From: Chloroflexota bacterium
Lineage (GTDB): Bacteria > Chloroflexota > Limnocylindria > Limnocylindrales > CSP1-4
Length of the DNA stretch: 7,368 nucleotides
Assembly (NCBI GenBank): GCA_016875645.1
Contig: VGPE01000141.1
Span: forward strand, 1-7,368
Reading direction: 5' to 3'
A program made the position numbers and the translations under genes. Shown one piece after another: positions 1 through 5,797 of this stretch; position 1 is the stretch's first letter, and the number at the start of each line of letters is the position of its first letter. The notes under the pieces were generated by a model. The model ran no database searches. It was not told the origin of the DNA and was given only the letters and a program-made list of their open reading frames with translations.

Positions 1-626
1 GCCTGCTGCACCTGCTGGATCTGTCGGTCACGCCCGAGGCGTTCATCGAGGGCCGCTTCGACCAGCTGGCAAACGCTCTCGACGCGCCGTACCGCCTCGA
101 GGAGTTGACCGATACGGGGCTGCGGGCCTCCTGCCGCGCGTCGCTGCCCGGCGGCGGCGAGGTCCTCGTGACCAGGACCGTCGCGCTCGGCGGGGAACGC
201 CTCGACCCGACGCTTGACCTGGCGGTCACCGTGGAGAACGCCTCGGGGCGGCCATTGGAGGCACGGATCGGCCTGGAATGGAGCCTGACGATGCTCGGCG
301 GGGGCGGGAATCCGGCTGCCTGGTACGCCCATCGCGGCGAGCGAGTCCGCCACGATTCGACCGGCCAGGCCGTCGCGACCGACGGCATCGAGAGCGGCAA
401 CGAGTCCATCGGGATCGCGCTGCGGACGGCGCTCGAGCCGGCCGGCGACCTCTGGTGGGCCCCGATCGAGACGGTCTCCAACTCAGAGGCCGGATTCGAG
501 CGTGTCTACCAGGGCAGCTCGCTGCTGGCCAGCTGGCCCGTCGCACTTGCGCCCGGCGAATCGTGGAGAGCGGTCGTGCGCCAACTCGCCCGGGTCACGC
601 GCGACCACGCGGCAGACGAGGGGTGA
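1..626 (+). CDS. GH57 alpha-amylase/4-alpha-glucanotransferase-like protein, C-terminal part (5' end outside window)
   Basis: The frame is open from base 3 to the TGA at 624-626, giving about 207 codons, and the true start lies upstream of the window. The visible part is a beta-rich domain with no catalytic residues. It contains the stretch APIETVSNSEAGFERVYQG (about bases 459-515), which matches the DUF1926-type C-terminal domain of GH57 enzymes such as thermophilic 4-alpha-glucanotransferases and alpha-amylases. By family knowledge the missing N-terminus would carry the retaining (beta/alpha)7 catalytic barrel acting on alpha-1,4-glucans in the cytoplasm. The next GH57 gene starts at or within 6 bases of this stop, so the two are probably co-transcribed and translationally coupled. 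Seen: the domain motif and the overlap. Inferred: the substrate and reaction, because the active site is not in the window. A truncated or inactive GH57 paralogue cannot be excluded. Confidence 0.8.
   Translation, partial: LLHLLDLSVTPEAFIEGRFDQLANALDAPYRLEELTDTGLRASCRASLPGGGEVLVTRTVALGGERLDPTLDLAVTVENASGRPLEARIGLEWSLTMLGGGGNPAAWYAHRGERVRHDSTGQAVATDGIESGNESIGIALRTALEPAGDLWWAPIETVSNSEAGFERVYQGSSLLASWPVALAPGESWRAVVRQLARVTRDHAADEG
618..623 (+). promoter_or_regulatory. Shine-Dalgarno sequence that favours the GTG at 632
   Basis: GAGGGG lies 8 bases upstream of GTG 632 and also overlaps the last codons of the preceding GH57 gene. The upstream alternative GTG at 623 overlaps this element and has no purine-rich site of its own, so 632 is the better supported start. 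Either start gives a tightly coupled pair. Confidence 0.5.
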
Positions 627-631
627 GCGAC

Positions 632-2155
632 GTGATCAGCACCGAGGGCGGCGTGCCATCCTCGGTTCGGGGCGTGAGCGCCACCGTCCGCCCGCGCCTC
701 GTCGTGCACGGCCACTTCTACCAGCCGGGCCGCACCGATCCGTTCACCGGCCAGATCCCGGCTGAGCCGAGCGCCGCGCCGTTCCACGACTGGAACGAGC
801 GGATCAATGCCGAGTGCTACCGGCCAAACGCGCAGCGCGGCAATCTCGAGCGGATCTCGTACGACGTCGGGCCGACCCTCGCAACGTGGCTGGAGCTCGC
901 CGATCCCGAGACGTACCGGCGGTTCATCGCGGCCGATCGCAGTCCGGCAGCCAACCCCACGGGGGCGGCCACCGGTGGCAACGCAATGGCGCAGGCATAC
1001 CACCACTCGATCCTGCCGCTGGCCTCCTTCCGCGACCGGCGCACGGAGATCCGCTGGGGCGTGCGCGATTTCGCGTTGCGCTTCGGCCGGCGCCCCACGG
1101 GCCTCTGGCTGCCCGAGACCGCGGTGGACCTGCCGAGCCTGCGGCTCATGGCGGAAGCGGGGATCACCCACACCATCCTTGCGCCGTGGCAGTCGGGCAT
1201 CCCAGGCGTCGAGACGCGCCGGCCCTACCGCGTGACGCTGGGCGGCGGCCGGAGCATGGTGGTGCTGTACTTTGACGGTCCCCTGTCGTCGGCGGTCTCC
1301 TTCGACCCGACGGCCACGGTGGACGCGGACCAGTTCATCACCACCTGGCTCGGGCCACGCTTCGCGGCACCCATGGCGCCGCCGGTCGTGGGCGCGGGTC
1401 GCCGTTCGTCCGCCCAGGAATCGCCGGTGATCCTCATCGCGTCCGACGGCGAGTTCTACGGCCACCACCAGAAGTTCCGCGATCTCTTCCTCCAGCGCCT
1501 CATCGGTGGCGATGGCGTCACGAGTCCCCCGCCATTCGACGTGGTCAATCTCGAGGCGGCCGTCGCCGAACCAGCGGGGCGGCCGTTCCCGCCGTCGGCG
1601 ATCGCCGAGCGCACGTCGTGGAGTTGCGTCCACGGGGTTGCCCGCTGGACGGCCGAGTGCCCGGACGCGGTCGATGGTCGCTGGAAGGGCCCGCTCCGCC
1701 AGGCATTCGACCGCCTGGCCGCCGCCATCGACGTCGTGTCGGAGCGCCTGCTGGCCGAGGCGATCGAGCCCGCACGGTTCTGGGAAGCCCGGGACGCGTA
1801 CGTCGACGTCATCGCCGGGGCGACCACGCCCGAAGAGTTCGCGAACGGGTGGCTCGGCGCGGGAGGACGAGGCCTGCACCGAGAGCGGTTCCTCGATCTG
1901 CTCGAAGCTCAGCGCTGGCGCCTTGCCATGTTCGCGAGCGACGGCTGGTTCTGGGACGAGCCCTCGCGGATCGAGACCCAGCAGGTGCTCCGGGCTGCCG
2001 CGCGCTCGGTCCGTATCGTGGACGGCCACGCCGGCACCTCGCTGGAGGAGCGGCTGGGCGAAGACCTCAGCCTGGTCCACTCGCCGCTGCGTGGCCTCGA
2101 CGGCTTTGCGATCTATCGCAAGGCGCTGAGCGACGCCGGGCCGCCGTCCTCATGA
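632..2155 (+). CDS. GH57 family glycoside hydrolase-like protein, DUF3536 type, short form
   Basis: About 507 residues. The N-terminal GH57 domain opens with HGHFYQP (residues 26-32) and then has FHDWNERINAECYRPNAQRG, both typical of DUF3536 proteins. GLWLPETAVD carries the likely nucleophile Glu162, and ASDGEFYGHHQKF carries the likely acid/base Asp272. The following helical part (TSWSCVHGVARW, RWKGPLRQAFDRL, LLEAQRWRLAMFASDGWFW) matches the first half of DUF3536. Members I know of are often near 800 residues, so this one lacks the last C-terminal module. GTG at 632 was chosen because GAGGGG (618-623) lies 8 bases before it. GTG at 623, overlapping the previous stop as GTGA, is the alternative. 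Its position behind another GH57 gene points to alpha-glucan breakdown or transfer. The exact reaction of this subfamily is not known to me. The 3' end overlaps the convergent regulator gene by 89 bases. Confidence 0.88.
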   Translation: MISTEGGVPSSVRGVSATVRPRLVVHGHFYQPGRTDPFTGQIPAEPSAAPFHDWNERINAECYRPNAQRGNLERISYDVGPTLATWLELADPETYRRFIAADRSPAANPTGAATGGNAMAQAYHHSILPLASFRDRRTEIRWGVRDFALRFGRRPTGLWLPETAVDLPSLRLMAEAGITHTILAPWQSGIPGVETRRPYRVTLGGGRSMVVLYFDGPLSSAVSFDPTATVDADQFITTWLGPRFAAPMAPPVVGAGRRSSAQESPVILIASDGEFYGHHQKFRDLFLQRLIGGDGVTSPPPFDVVNLEAAVAEPAGRPFPPSAIAERTSWSCVHGVARWTAECPDAVDGRWKGPLRQAFDRLAAAIDVVSERLLAEAIEPARFWEARDAYVDVIAGATTPEEFANGWLGAGGRGLHRERFLDLLEAQRWRLAMFASDGWFWDEPSRIETQQVLRAAARSVRIVDGHAGTSLEERLGEDLSLVHSPLRGLDGFAIYRKALSDAGPPSS

Positions 2156-3419
2156 CCCGCGCCGGTGCCGTCTCTCCAGCCAGCAGCCGGCGCAGCTCCA
2201 GCGCCACCGTGATCCGAAGCACCGTTGCGCCCCGAAGCGGGCGCCCGAGGAGCGCCGCGATCCGCGCCAGCCGGTAGGCCACCGTCCGAGGCGCGACGCC
2301 GAGGTTGCGGGCCGTGGCGCTGATGCTCTGACCGGCCGCCAGCCAGGCCCCGAGGGTGGCCAGGAGGACCTCCCCATTCCTGGGGGCGGCGAGGAGCGAG
2401 CCGAGTTCCCGCGCGACAGCCTGCTCTGCGAGGGGGACGTCCGAGAGCAGCGCGCGCTCCAGGAGCAGGTCCGCAGCGTTGAGCCGGCCGGCACGGCCGG
2501 CCCGCTGGGCAACTGCGAGCGTCTCGAGCGCTTCGCGATGCGCCCCGGCGACCTCGGCGATCCCCGTCACGTCCCGGCTTACCGCCGCGCGCCACGGTAC
2601 CCCGCCGGCCAACTCGGAAAGGAGCGGATCCAGGTCGAGCCGCGTGGCGCCTCGCGAGGGCGCAAGGACCACCAACCGGCCTCGGCGTGTCGTCGCAATG
2701 GGGTCCGACCCACGGGCACGATCCCGCTCGGGGCGCGGCGATCGCCCGATGGCACGCAGCGTCCGGTCCAATTCGGGCCCGCCGTCCTCGAGCTCGCGGC
2801 CGAGGTCCGCGACCAGCACCTGGTACTCCGCGCCGGGATCGAGACCGAACTGCGGTGCCCGGCGACGGACTCGCCCCGCGGCGACCGGGTCGTCGGGCGG
2901 CAGCTCCAACAGTTCGTCGAGGTACTCGCGCCGGGCCGAGGCAGTCCGCGCCACGAGGTCGCGCTCGGCCGCGCTGTAGCCCTCGCCGATGGCGGCCGCG
3001 GCACGGTCGATCGCGCGCAGAAGAGCCCGGCCGAGAGCTGCGAGAGCGGCGGCAGAAGCCTCCGGGGCAGCGCGATGCGAATCCGCCTCTGGCTGGACGG
3101 CCGCCCAGAGCGCCCAGCCGGTCGAGAGGTAGCGGTCCAGGAGTCGATGGAGTGGCTCGCCGGCACCCGCGGCAGCCGCGCCTTCGGCTCGCAGCTCCGA
3201 GAGCGCCGCCGGTCCGAAATCGCTCGCGGCGGCCAGGCGGTCCACGAACCACGCGATCGTTGGGCGGACCTGGGCAGCGACGGCGGCGGCATCCTCGCCC
3301 GGCAGCGTGATGTCCGCGGCGACCTCGGCGGCAACCGCGTCCAGTCGGCGTGCGGCCACCGCCAGCAGCGCCGCATAGCGTTCCGGGATGTTCTGCATGT
3401 TTCCGGAAGGATTGGTCAT
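2067..3419 (-). CDS. PucR/CdaR-like helix-turn-helix transcriptional regulator
   Basis: 450 residues from ATG 3419; ATG 3398 (seven residues later) is an alternative, and neither has a strong Shine-Dalgarno. Residues about 10-160 are alanine-rich and helical, resembling the RsbRD-type N-terminal domain found in PucR-family regulators (YLSTGWALWAAV, then IGEGYSAAERDLVARTASARREYLDELL-like helices). A central alpha/beta region (EYQVLVADLG onward) resembles the degenerate GGDEF-like CdaR domain. Residues about 352-391 form the PucR C-terminal HTH: LLATLGAWLAAGQSISATAR followed by NLGVAPRTVAYRLARIAALL. The family senses metabolites and controls catabolic genes; the effector here is unknown. After the HTH there is an unusual basic tail of roughly 40 residues, the last 29 of which are encoded in the overlap with the GH57 gene. 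It is divergent from htpX with a shared 135-base spacer, so control of itself, htpX or the GH57 genes are all possible inferences. Confidence 0.88.
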   Translation of the reverse strand: MTNPSGNMQNIPERYAALLAVAARRLDAVAAEVAADITLPGEDAAAVAAQVRPTIAWFVDRLAAASDFGPAALSELRAEGAAAAGAGEPLHRLLDRYLSTGWALWAAVQPEADSHRAAPEASAAALAALGRALLRAIDRAAAAIGEGYSAAERDLVARTASARREYLDELLELPPDDPVAAGRVRRRAPQFGLDPGAEYQVLVADLGRELEDGGPELDRTLRAIGRSPRPERDRARGSDPIATTRRGRLVVLAPSRGATRLDLDPLLSELAGGVPWRAAVSRDVTGIAEVAGAHREALETLAVAQRAGRAGRLNAADLLLERALLSDVPLAEQAVARELGSLLAAPRNGEVLLATLGAWLAAGQSISATARNLGVAPRTVAYRLARIAALLGRPLRGATVLRITVALELRRLLAGETAPARVMRTAARRRSAPCDRSQSRRGHAAASGPG

Positions 3420-3467
3420 CAATTGTTGCCTGACTCTACGCTTGTCTGCAAGATCACTGACATGGAG

Positions 3468-3496
3468 ACTATCGAGGACGGCATTCTCGCCGTCAA
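3468..3496 (-). promoter_or_regulatory. Sigma70-like promoter of the PucR-family regulator
   Basis: On the minus strand TTGACG (3496-3491, five of six matches to TTGACA) is followed after exactly 17 bases by GATAGT (3473-3468, four of six matches to TATAAT). Transcription would begin near 3461, leaving a leader of about 40 bases before ATG 3419. No comparably good pair was found for htpX on the plus strand. Confidence 0.5.
3477..3494. promoter_or_regulatory. Inverted repeat in the regulator promoter, candidate operator
   Basis: GACGGC, six unrelated bases, then GCCGTC: a perfect dyad of 6-base arms. It occupies the spacer and the edge of the -35 element of the minus-strand promoter for the PucR-type gene, and lies 60 to 78 bases upstream of htpX. 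A protein bound here would block the regulator's own promoter. It could also be an RNA hairpin in an htpX leader transcript. Confidence 0.35.
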
Positions 3497-3515
3497 CCCC
3501 GCCTCGCGGCGGGGT
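3496..3515. repeat. Strong 8-bp inverted repeat in the htpX leader region
   Basis: ACCCCGCC, loop TCGC, then GGCGGGGT form a perfect 8-bp stem with a 4-base loop. It abuts the preceding dyad at 3477-3494, giving two adjacent hairpins 40 to 78 bases before the htpX start. There is no T tract on either side, so it is not a classical intrinsic terminator. It could be a leader structure or a binding site. Confidence 0.4.
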
Positions 3516-3554
3516 CAATGTCGCGCACGCCGCGAACAACCTTCGACAAGGACC

Positions 3555-4475
3555 ATGGACTTCTTCAACCGCTTCAAGACCTGGACCCTGATGGCGCTTC
3601 TCGGGGCGCTGTTCGTCAGCATCGGCGGGCTCCTCGGCGGCCAGTCCGGCCTCGTGATCGCCCTCGTCTTCGCCGTCCTCCTCAACGGCTTCGTGTACTG
3701 GAAGAGCGACTCGCTTGCGCTGCGTGCGAACGGGGTGCGCCCGCTGGGGCCTGACGAGGAGCCGCGCGTCCACGCGATCATCGCCGTGGTCGCCAAGCGG
3801 ATGGGCCTGCCGGTCCCACGGCTCTACATCGTGGAGCGGCCGGAGCCGAACGCCTTCGCGACCGGCCGCAACCCCGCCCACAGCGCCGTGGCCGTCACGA
3901 CCGGCCTGCTCGCGCTGATGGACGATCGCCAGCTCGCGGGCGTGCTTGCCCACGAGATGAGCCACATCCGCAACCGCGACACCCTCATCGGCACGATCGC
4001 GGCCACCATCGGCGGCGCGATCAGCATGCTCGCGCAGATGGCCCAGTTCCAGATGATCTTCGGCGGCGGCAACGATGAGGAGGGCGGCAACCCCCTCGCG
4101 CTCCTGGGCGCGATCATCCTGGCCCCCATCGCCGCGCTGATCATCCAGCTGGCGGTGTCGCGGAGCCGCGAGTACCTCGCCGACCGCACCGGCGCCGAGA
4201 TCACGGGCGATCCGGAGTCGCTGGCGCAGGCGCTCGAGAAGCTCGAAGCGGCGGCACAGGGCACCGGACTCCTGGCTCGGATGCGCGGTCGCCGGCAGCG
4301 GGCGCAACCGCAGATGAACCCGGCGTTCGCCCACCTGTACATCGTCAACCCGCTCGCGGGGATGAGCCTGAGTTCGCTCTTCGCGAGCCATCCGCCCATC
4401 GCCGAACGGGCCGCGAGGCTGCGGGCGATGCGCCAGAACCGGACGTCCCAGCCGATCAACACCCGGATCGGGTGA
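3555..4475 (+). CDS. htpX: Membrane zinc metalloprotease HtpX, peptidase family M48
   Basis: 306 residues, about normal for HtpX. Two hydrophobic segments open the protein (residues about 10-27 and 31-49), followed by a soluble part with PRLYIVERPEPNAFATGRNP. The zinc motif HEMSH is at residues 133-137, and the third ligand is probably Glu206 in SRSREYLADRTGAE. Two further hydrophobic stretches (about 141-165 and 178-202) lie between them. SHPPIAERAARLRAM closes the protein as in other M48B members. The family degrades misfolded membrane proteins at the cytoplasmic face of the inner membrane and is often stress-induced. ATG 3555 gives the standard N-terminus; AAGGA at 3548-3552 precedes it with only 2 bases of spacing. 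An in-frame ATG at 3462 would add a 31-residue arginine-rich extension unlike the family, so it was not used. The gene stands alone, divergent from the PucR-type regulator and ended by two hairpins. Confidence 0.95.
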   Translation: MDFFNRFKTWTLMALLGALFVSIGGLLGGQSGLVIALVFAVLLNGFVYWKSDSLALRANGVRPLGPDEEPRVHAIIAVVAKRMGLPVPRLYIVERPEPNAFATGRNPAHSAVAVTTGLLALMDDRQLAGVLAHEMSHIRNRDTLIGTIAATIGGAISMLAQMAQFQMIFGGGNDEEGGNPLALLGAIILAPIAALIIQLAVSRSREYLADRTGAEITGDPESLAQALEKLEAAAQGTGLLARMRGRRQRAQPQMNPAFAHLYIVNPLAGMSLSSLFASHPPIAERAARLRAMRQNRTSQPINTRIG

Positions 4476-4482
4476 CCGAAGG

Positions 4483-4512
4483 CGACGCCAGGGCCTCCTC
4501 CCCCTGGCGTCG
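4483..4512 (+). terminator. Hairpin after htpX, probable transcription terminator (first of two)
   Basis: CGACGCCAGGG and CCCTGGCGTCG form a perfect 11-bp stem around an 8-base pyrimidine loop, 7 bases after the htpX stop. No run of T follows, so termination may depend on Rho or the hairpin may instead protect the mRNA 3' end. Confidence 0.6.
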
Positions 4513-4523
4513 CGGCGGACACA

Positions 4524-4557
4524 GAACAGCCCGGGGCCTGCGGTCCACGGGCTGTTC
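4524..4557 (+). terminator. Second tandem hairpin after htpX
   Basis: GAACAGCCCG and CGGGCTGTTC form a perfect 10-bp stem around a 14-base loop, starting 11 bases after the first hairpin. It too lacks a T tract. It ends 8 bases before the extended -10 promoter of the next gene, which suggests that it insulates the GntR gene from htpX transcription. Confidence 0.55.
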
Positions 4558-4565
4558 CCGTCCAT

Positions 4566-4574
4566 TGCTATAGT
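4566..4574 (+). promoter_or_regulatory. Extended -10 promoter of the GntR-family gene
   Basis: TGCTATAGT is a TGn-extended -10 element with five of six matches to TATAAT. No convincing -35 lies 17 bases upstream, where the arm of the second hairpin sits. Transcription would start near 4581, giving a leader of about 25 bases to GTG 4606. GTTGG occurs twice, 17 bases apart (4573-4577 and 4590-4594), which could be a binding site. Confidence 0.45.
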
Positions 4575-4605
4575 TGGCTCGTCACGTTCGTTGGACTAGC
4601 AGATT

Positions 4606-5620
4606 GTGTCAACCGTCACTCGAGGACCGGGCACCCATCGCGATCCCGCCGGGCCGGCAGACGAACTCGACGTTGAGCGCAACTCCGACGTCCCGATCTC
4701 CACCCAGATCTTCTGGCAGATCGGCTACCAGATCGACTCGGGGCGGCTCCTGCCCGGAGCGCGCCTGCCCCCCGGTCCGCGAGCTCGGCGCCGCACTCCG
4801 GGTCAATCCCAACACGATCCGGGGGGTCTACCGCCGGCTGGCCGAGGCAGGCTACGTGACCAGTCGCTACGGCGCGGGCACCCACGTCGCCGACCGGCTC
4901 CCGGCGCGGCGCGGGGCGGAAACCCTGAGCGGCATCGTGGCCGAGATGCTGCGCCAGGCGGGTCGCGCGGGATTCACGCCTGACGAGGCGGCCGCCGCGA
5001 CGTTCGCCGCGGCCAGCGCGCGCAGGCGGCCCGGTCCGATCGTGCGCATCCTGTTCGCCGAGTGCACACGCGCCGATGCCGTCTACGACGCCGAGCGCAT
5101 CGACGACGCCTTTCCCGATCGCGTGGAGACCGAAGGCGCCCTGCTCGACGAGATTGCGGACCGGCTCGGGCGCTTCCACTACGACCTGGTGGCGACCCCC
5201 GCGTTCCACGCGGACGAGGCACTGCCACTGGTCGGCGGCAGGGTCCCGCTGGTCGCGATGCTCCAGGCCGGGATGGTGGAGATCACCCACGAGATCGCGT
5301 CGCTGGAGCCCGGCCACAGCGTCGGTGTCGTGTGCGCATCGAGCCGCGGCGCAGCGAACATCGAGCAGATCCTGCGATTCTCCGAGACGCCCGGCGTCGA
5401 GATCGTGGCCGCGACCCCGGACGACACCGAGGCCCTGCGCAGGGTGGACGAACGCGCCGACATGATCCTGCTCTCGCGCGAGGCGCTGGCCCTCAGTCTC
5501 GAGCGTGGATTCAGCCGCCCCGAGCGCCTGCGCTCCTGGGCCTATGAGTTCGATCCGTCGGGCCTCGAGCTCCTCCGGCGGTCCATGGAGAGCATCCGGG
5601 CCGCGCGCTCCGTGGCCTGA
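4606..5620 (+). CDS. GntR-family (YtrA-like HTH) transcriptional regulator with a frameshift at a C6 run
   Basis: The N-terminal reading frame starts at GTG 4606, fixed by an in-frame TAG at 4597, and reads VPISTQIFWQIGYQIDSGRL then LPGARLP (to residue 55). Homology then continues in the next frame as PVRELGAALRVNPNTIRGVY and on to the TGA at 5618-5620. Removing one C from the run at 4768-4773 restores a single product of about 337 residues. Residues about 30-95 are the GntR winged HTH. The remaining 240 residues (LFAECTRADAVYD, YDLVATPAFHADE, VGVVCASSRGAANIEQ, VEIVAATPDD, ADMILLSREAL) look like two alternating alpha/beta lobes, suggesting a periplasmic-binding-protein-like ligand sensor; this is an inference from pattern only. 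It may regulate the following BtrH_N gene. As read, the product would lose its recognition helix, so this is a pseudogene, a recoded gene or a one-base sequence error. Confidence 0.8.
4768..4773 (+). other. C6 run where the GntR frame breaks
   Basis: CTG CCC CCC GGT in the upstream frame reads Leu-Pro-Pro-Gly and leaves the GntR pattern. With five C it reads Leu-Pro-Pro-Val-Arg-Glu-Leu, the expected GntR sequence. So one extra C, or +1 slippage over the proline codons, explains the break exactly. Confidence 0.8.
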
Positions 5621-5624
5621 TCCT

Positions 5625-5633
5625 TGCTAGATT
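5625..5633 (+). promoter_or_regulatory. Possible extended -10 promoter upstream of the BtrH_N gene
   Basis: TGCTAGATT, 4 bases after the GntR stop, has the TGn extension and four of six -10 matches. It shares the string TTGCTA with the promoter proposed before the GntR gene. The leader would be long (about 155 bases). No clear -35 is seen. Confidence 0.25.
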
Positions 5634-5727
5634 CCAGTGCGGCGCCACCCGCGCCGGACCTCCTGACCGGCTCCCCACGCGACCCGGCAGCGCGGAGGTA
5701 AAGGGGATCGGGATCCTCGGGGGACCA

Positions 5728-5748
5728 GGTCGACCATCCGACCGGTCG
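5728..5748. promoter_or_regulatory. Paired palindromes upstream of the BtrH_N gene, candidate operator
   Basis: The palindromes GGTCGACC (5728-5735) and CGACCGGTCG (5739-5748) sit 3 bases apart, 50 to 70 bases before ATG 5798, and repeat the half-site GGTCG with a 16-base period. The rest of this 177-base intergenic region shows no gene: a GGAGGT at 5694-5699 is not followed by a usable start codon. Confidence 0.25.
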
Positions 5749-5797
5749 CGACGTGGTGGCGTGGGCGCTCGTCGGCGACCGTGACGGAGTTCGACCG

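Noticed and set aside
506..2080. Minus-strand open frame of over 500 codons opposite the GH57 genes
   Set aside because: Its composition is that of a complementary shadow; the plus strand carries clear GH57 motifs through the same bases.
3426..3454. Possible htpX promoter TTGCCT with CAAGAT 17 bases on
   Set aside because: The -10 has only three matches to consensus, so it is not better than chance.
2538..3554. Long plus-strand open frame antisense to the PucR-type gene and continuous with htpX
   Set aside because: It lacks any recognisable motif, has the arginine/glycine-rich composition of a high-GC shadow frame, and htpX has its own normal N-terminus at 3555.
3462..3554. In-frame upstream ATG giving htpX a 31-residue N-terminal extension
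   Set aside because: No Shine-Dalgarno, an arginine-rich stretch without family resemblance, and the first membrane segment of HtpX normally begins close to the start chosen here.
3420..4565. Upstream minus-strand extension of the PucR-type frame across htpX
   Set aside because: The frame stays open by chance opposite htpX. The promoter at 3468-3496 and the ATG at 3419 give a normal regulator length.
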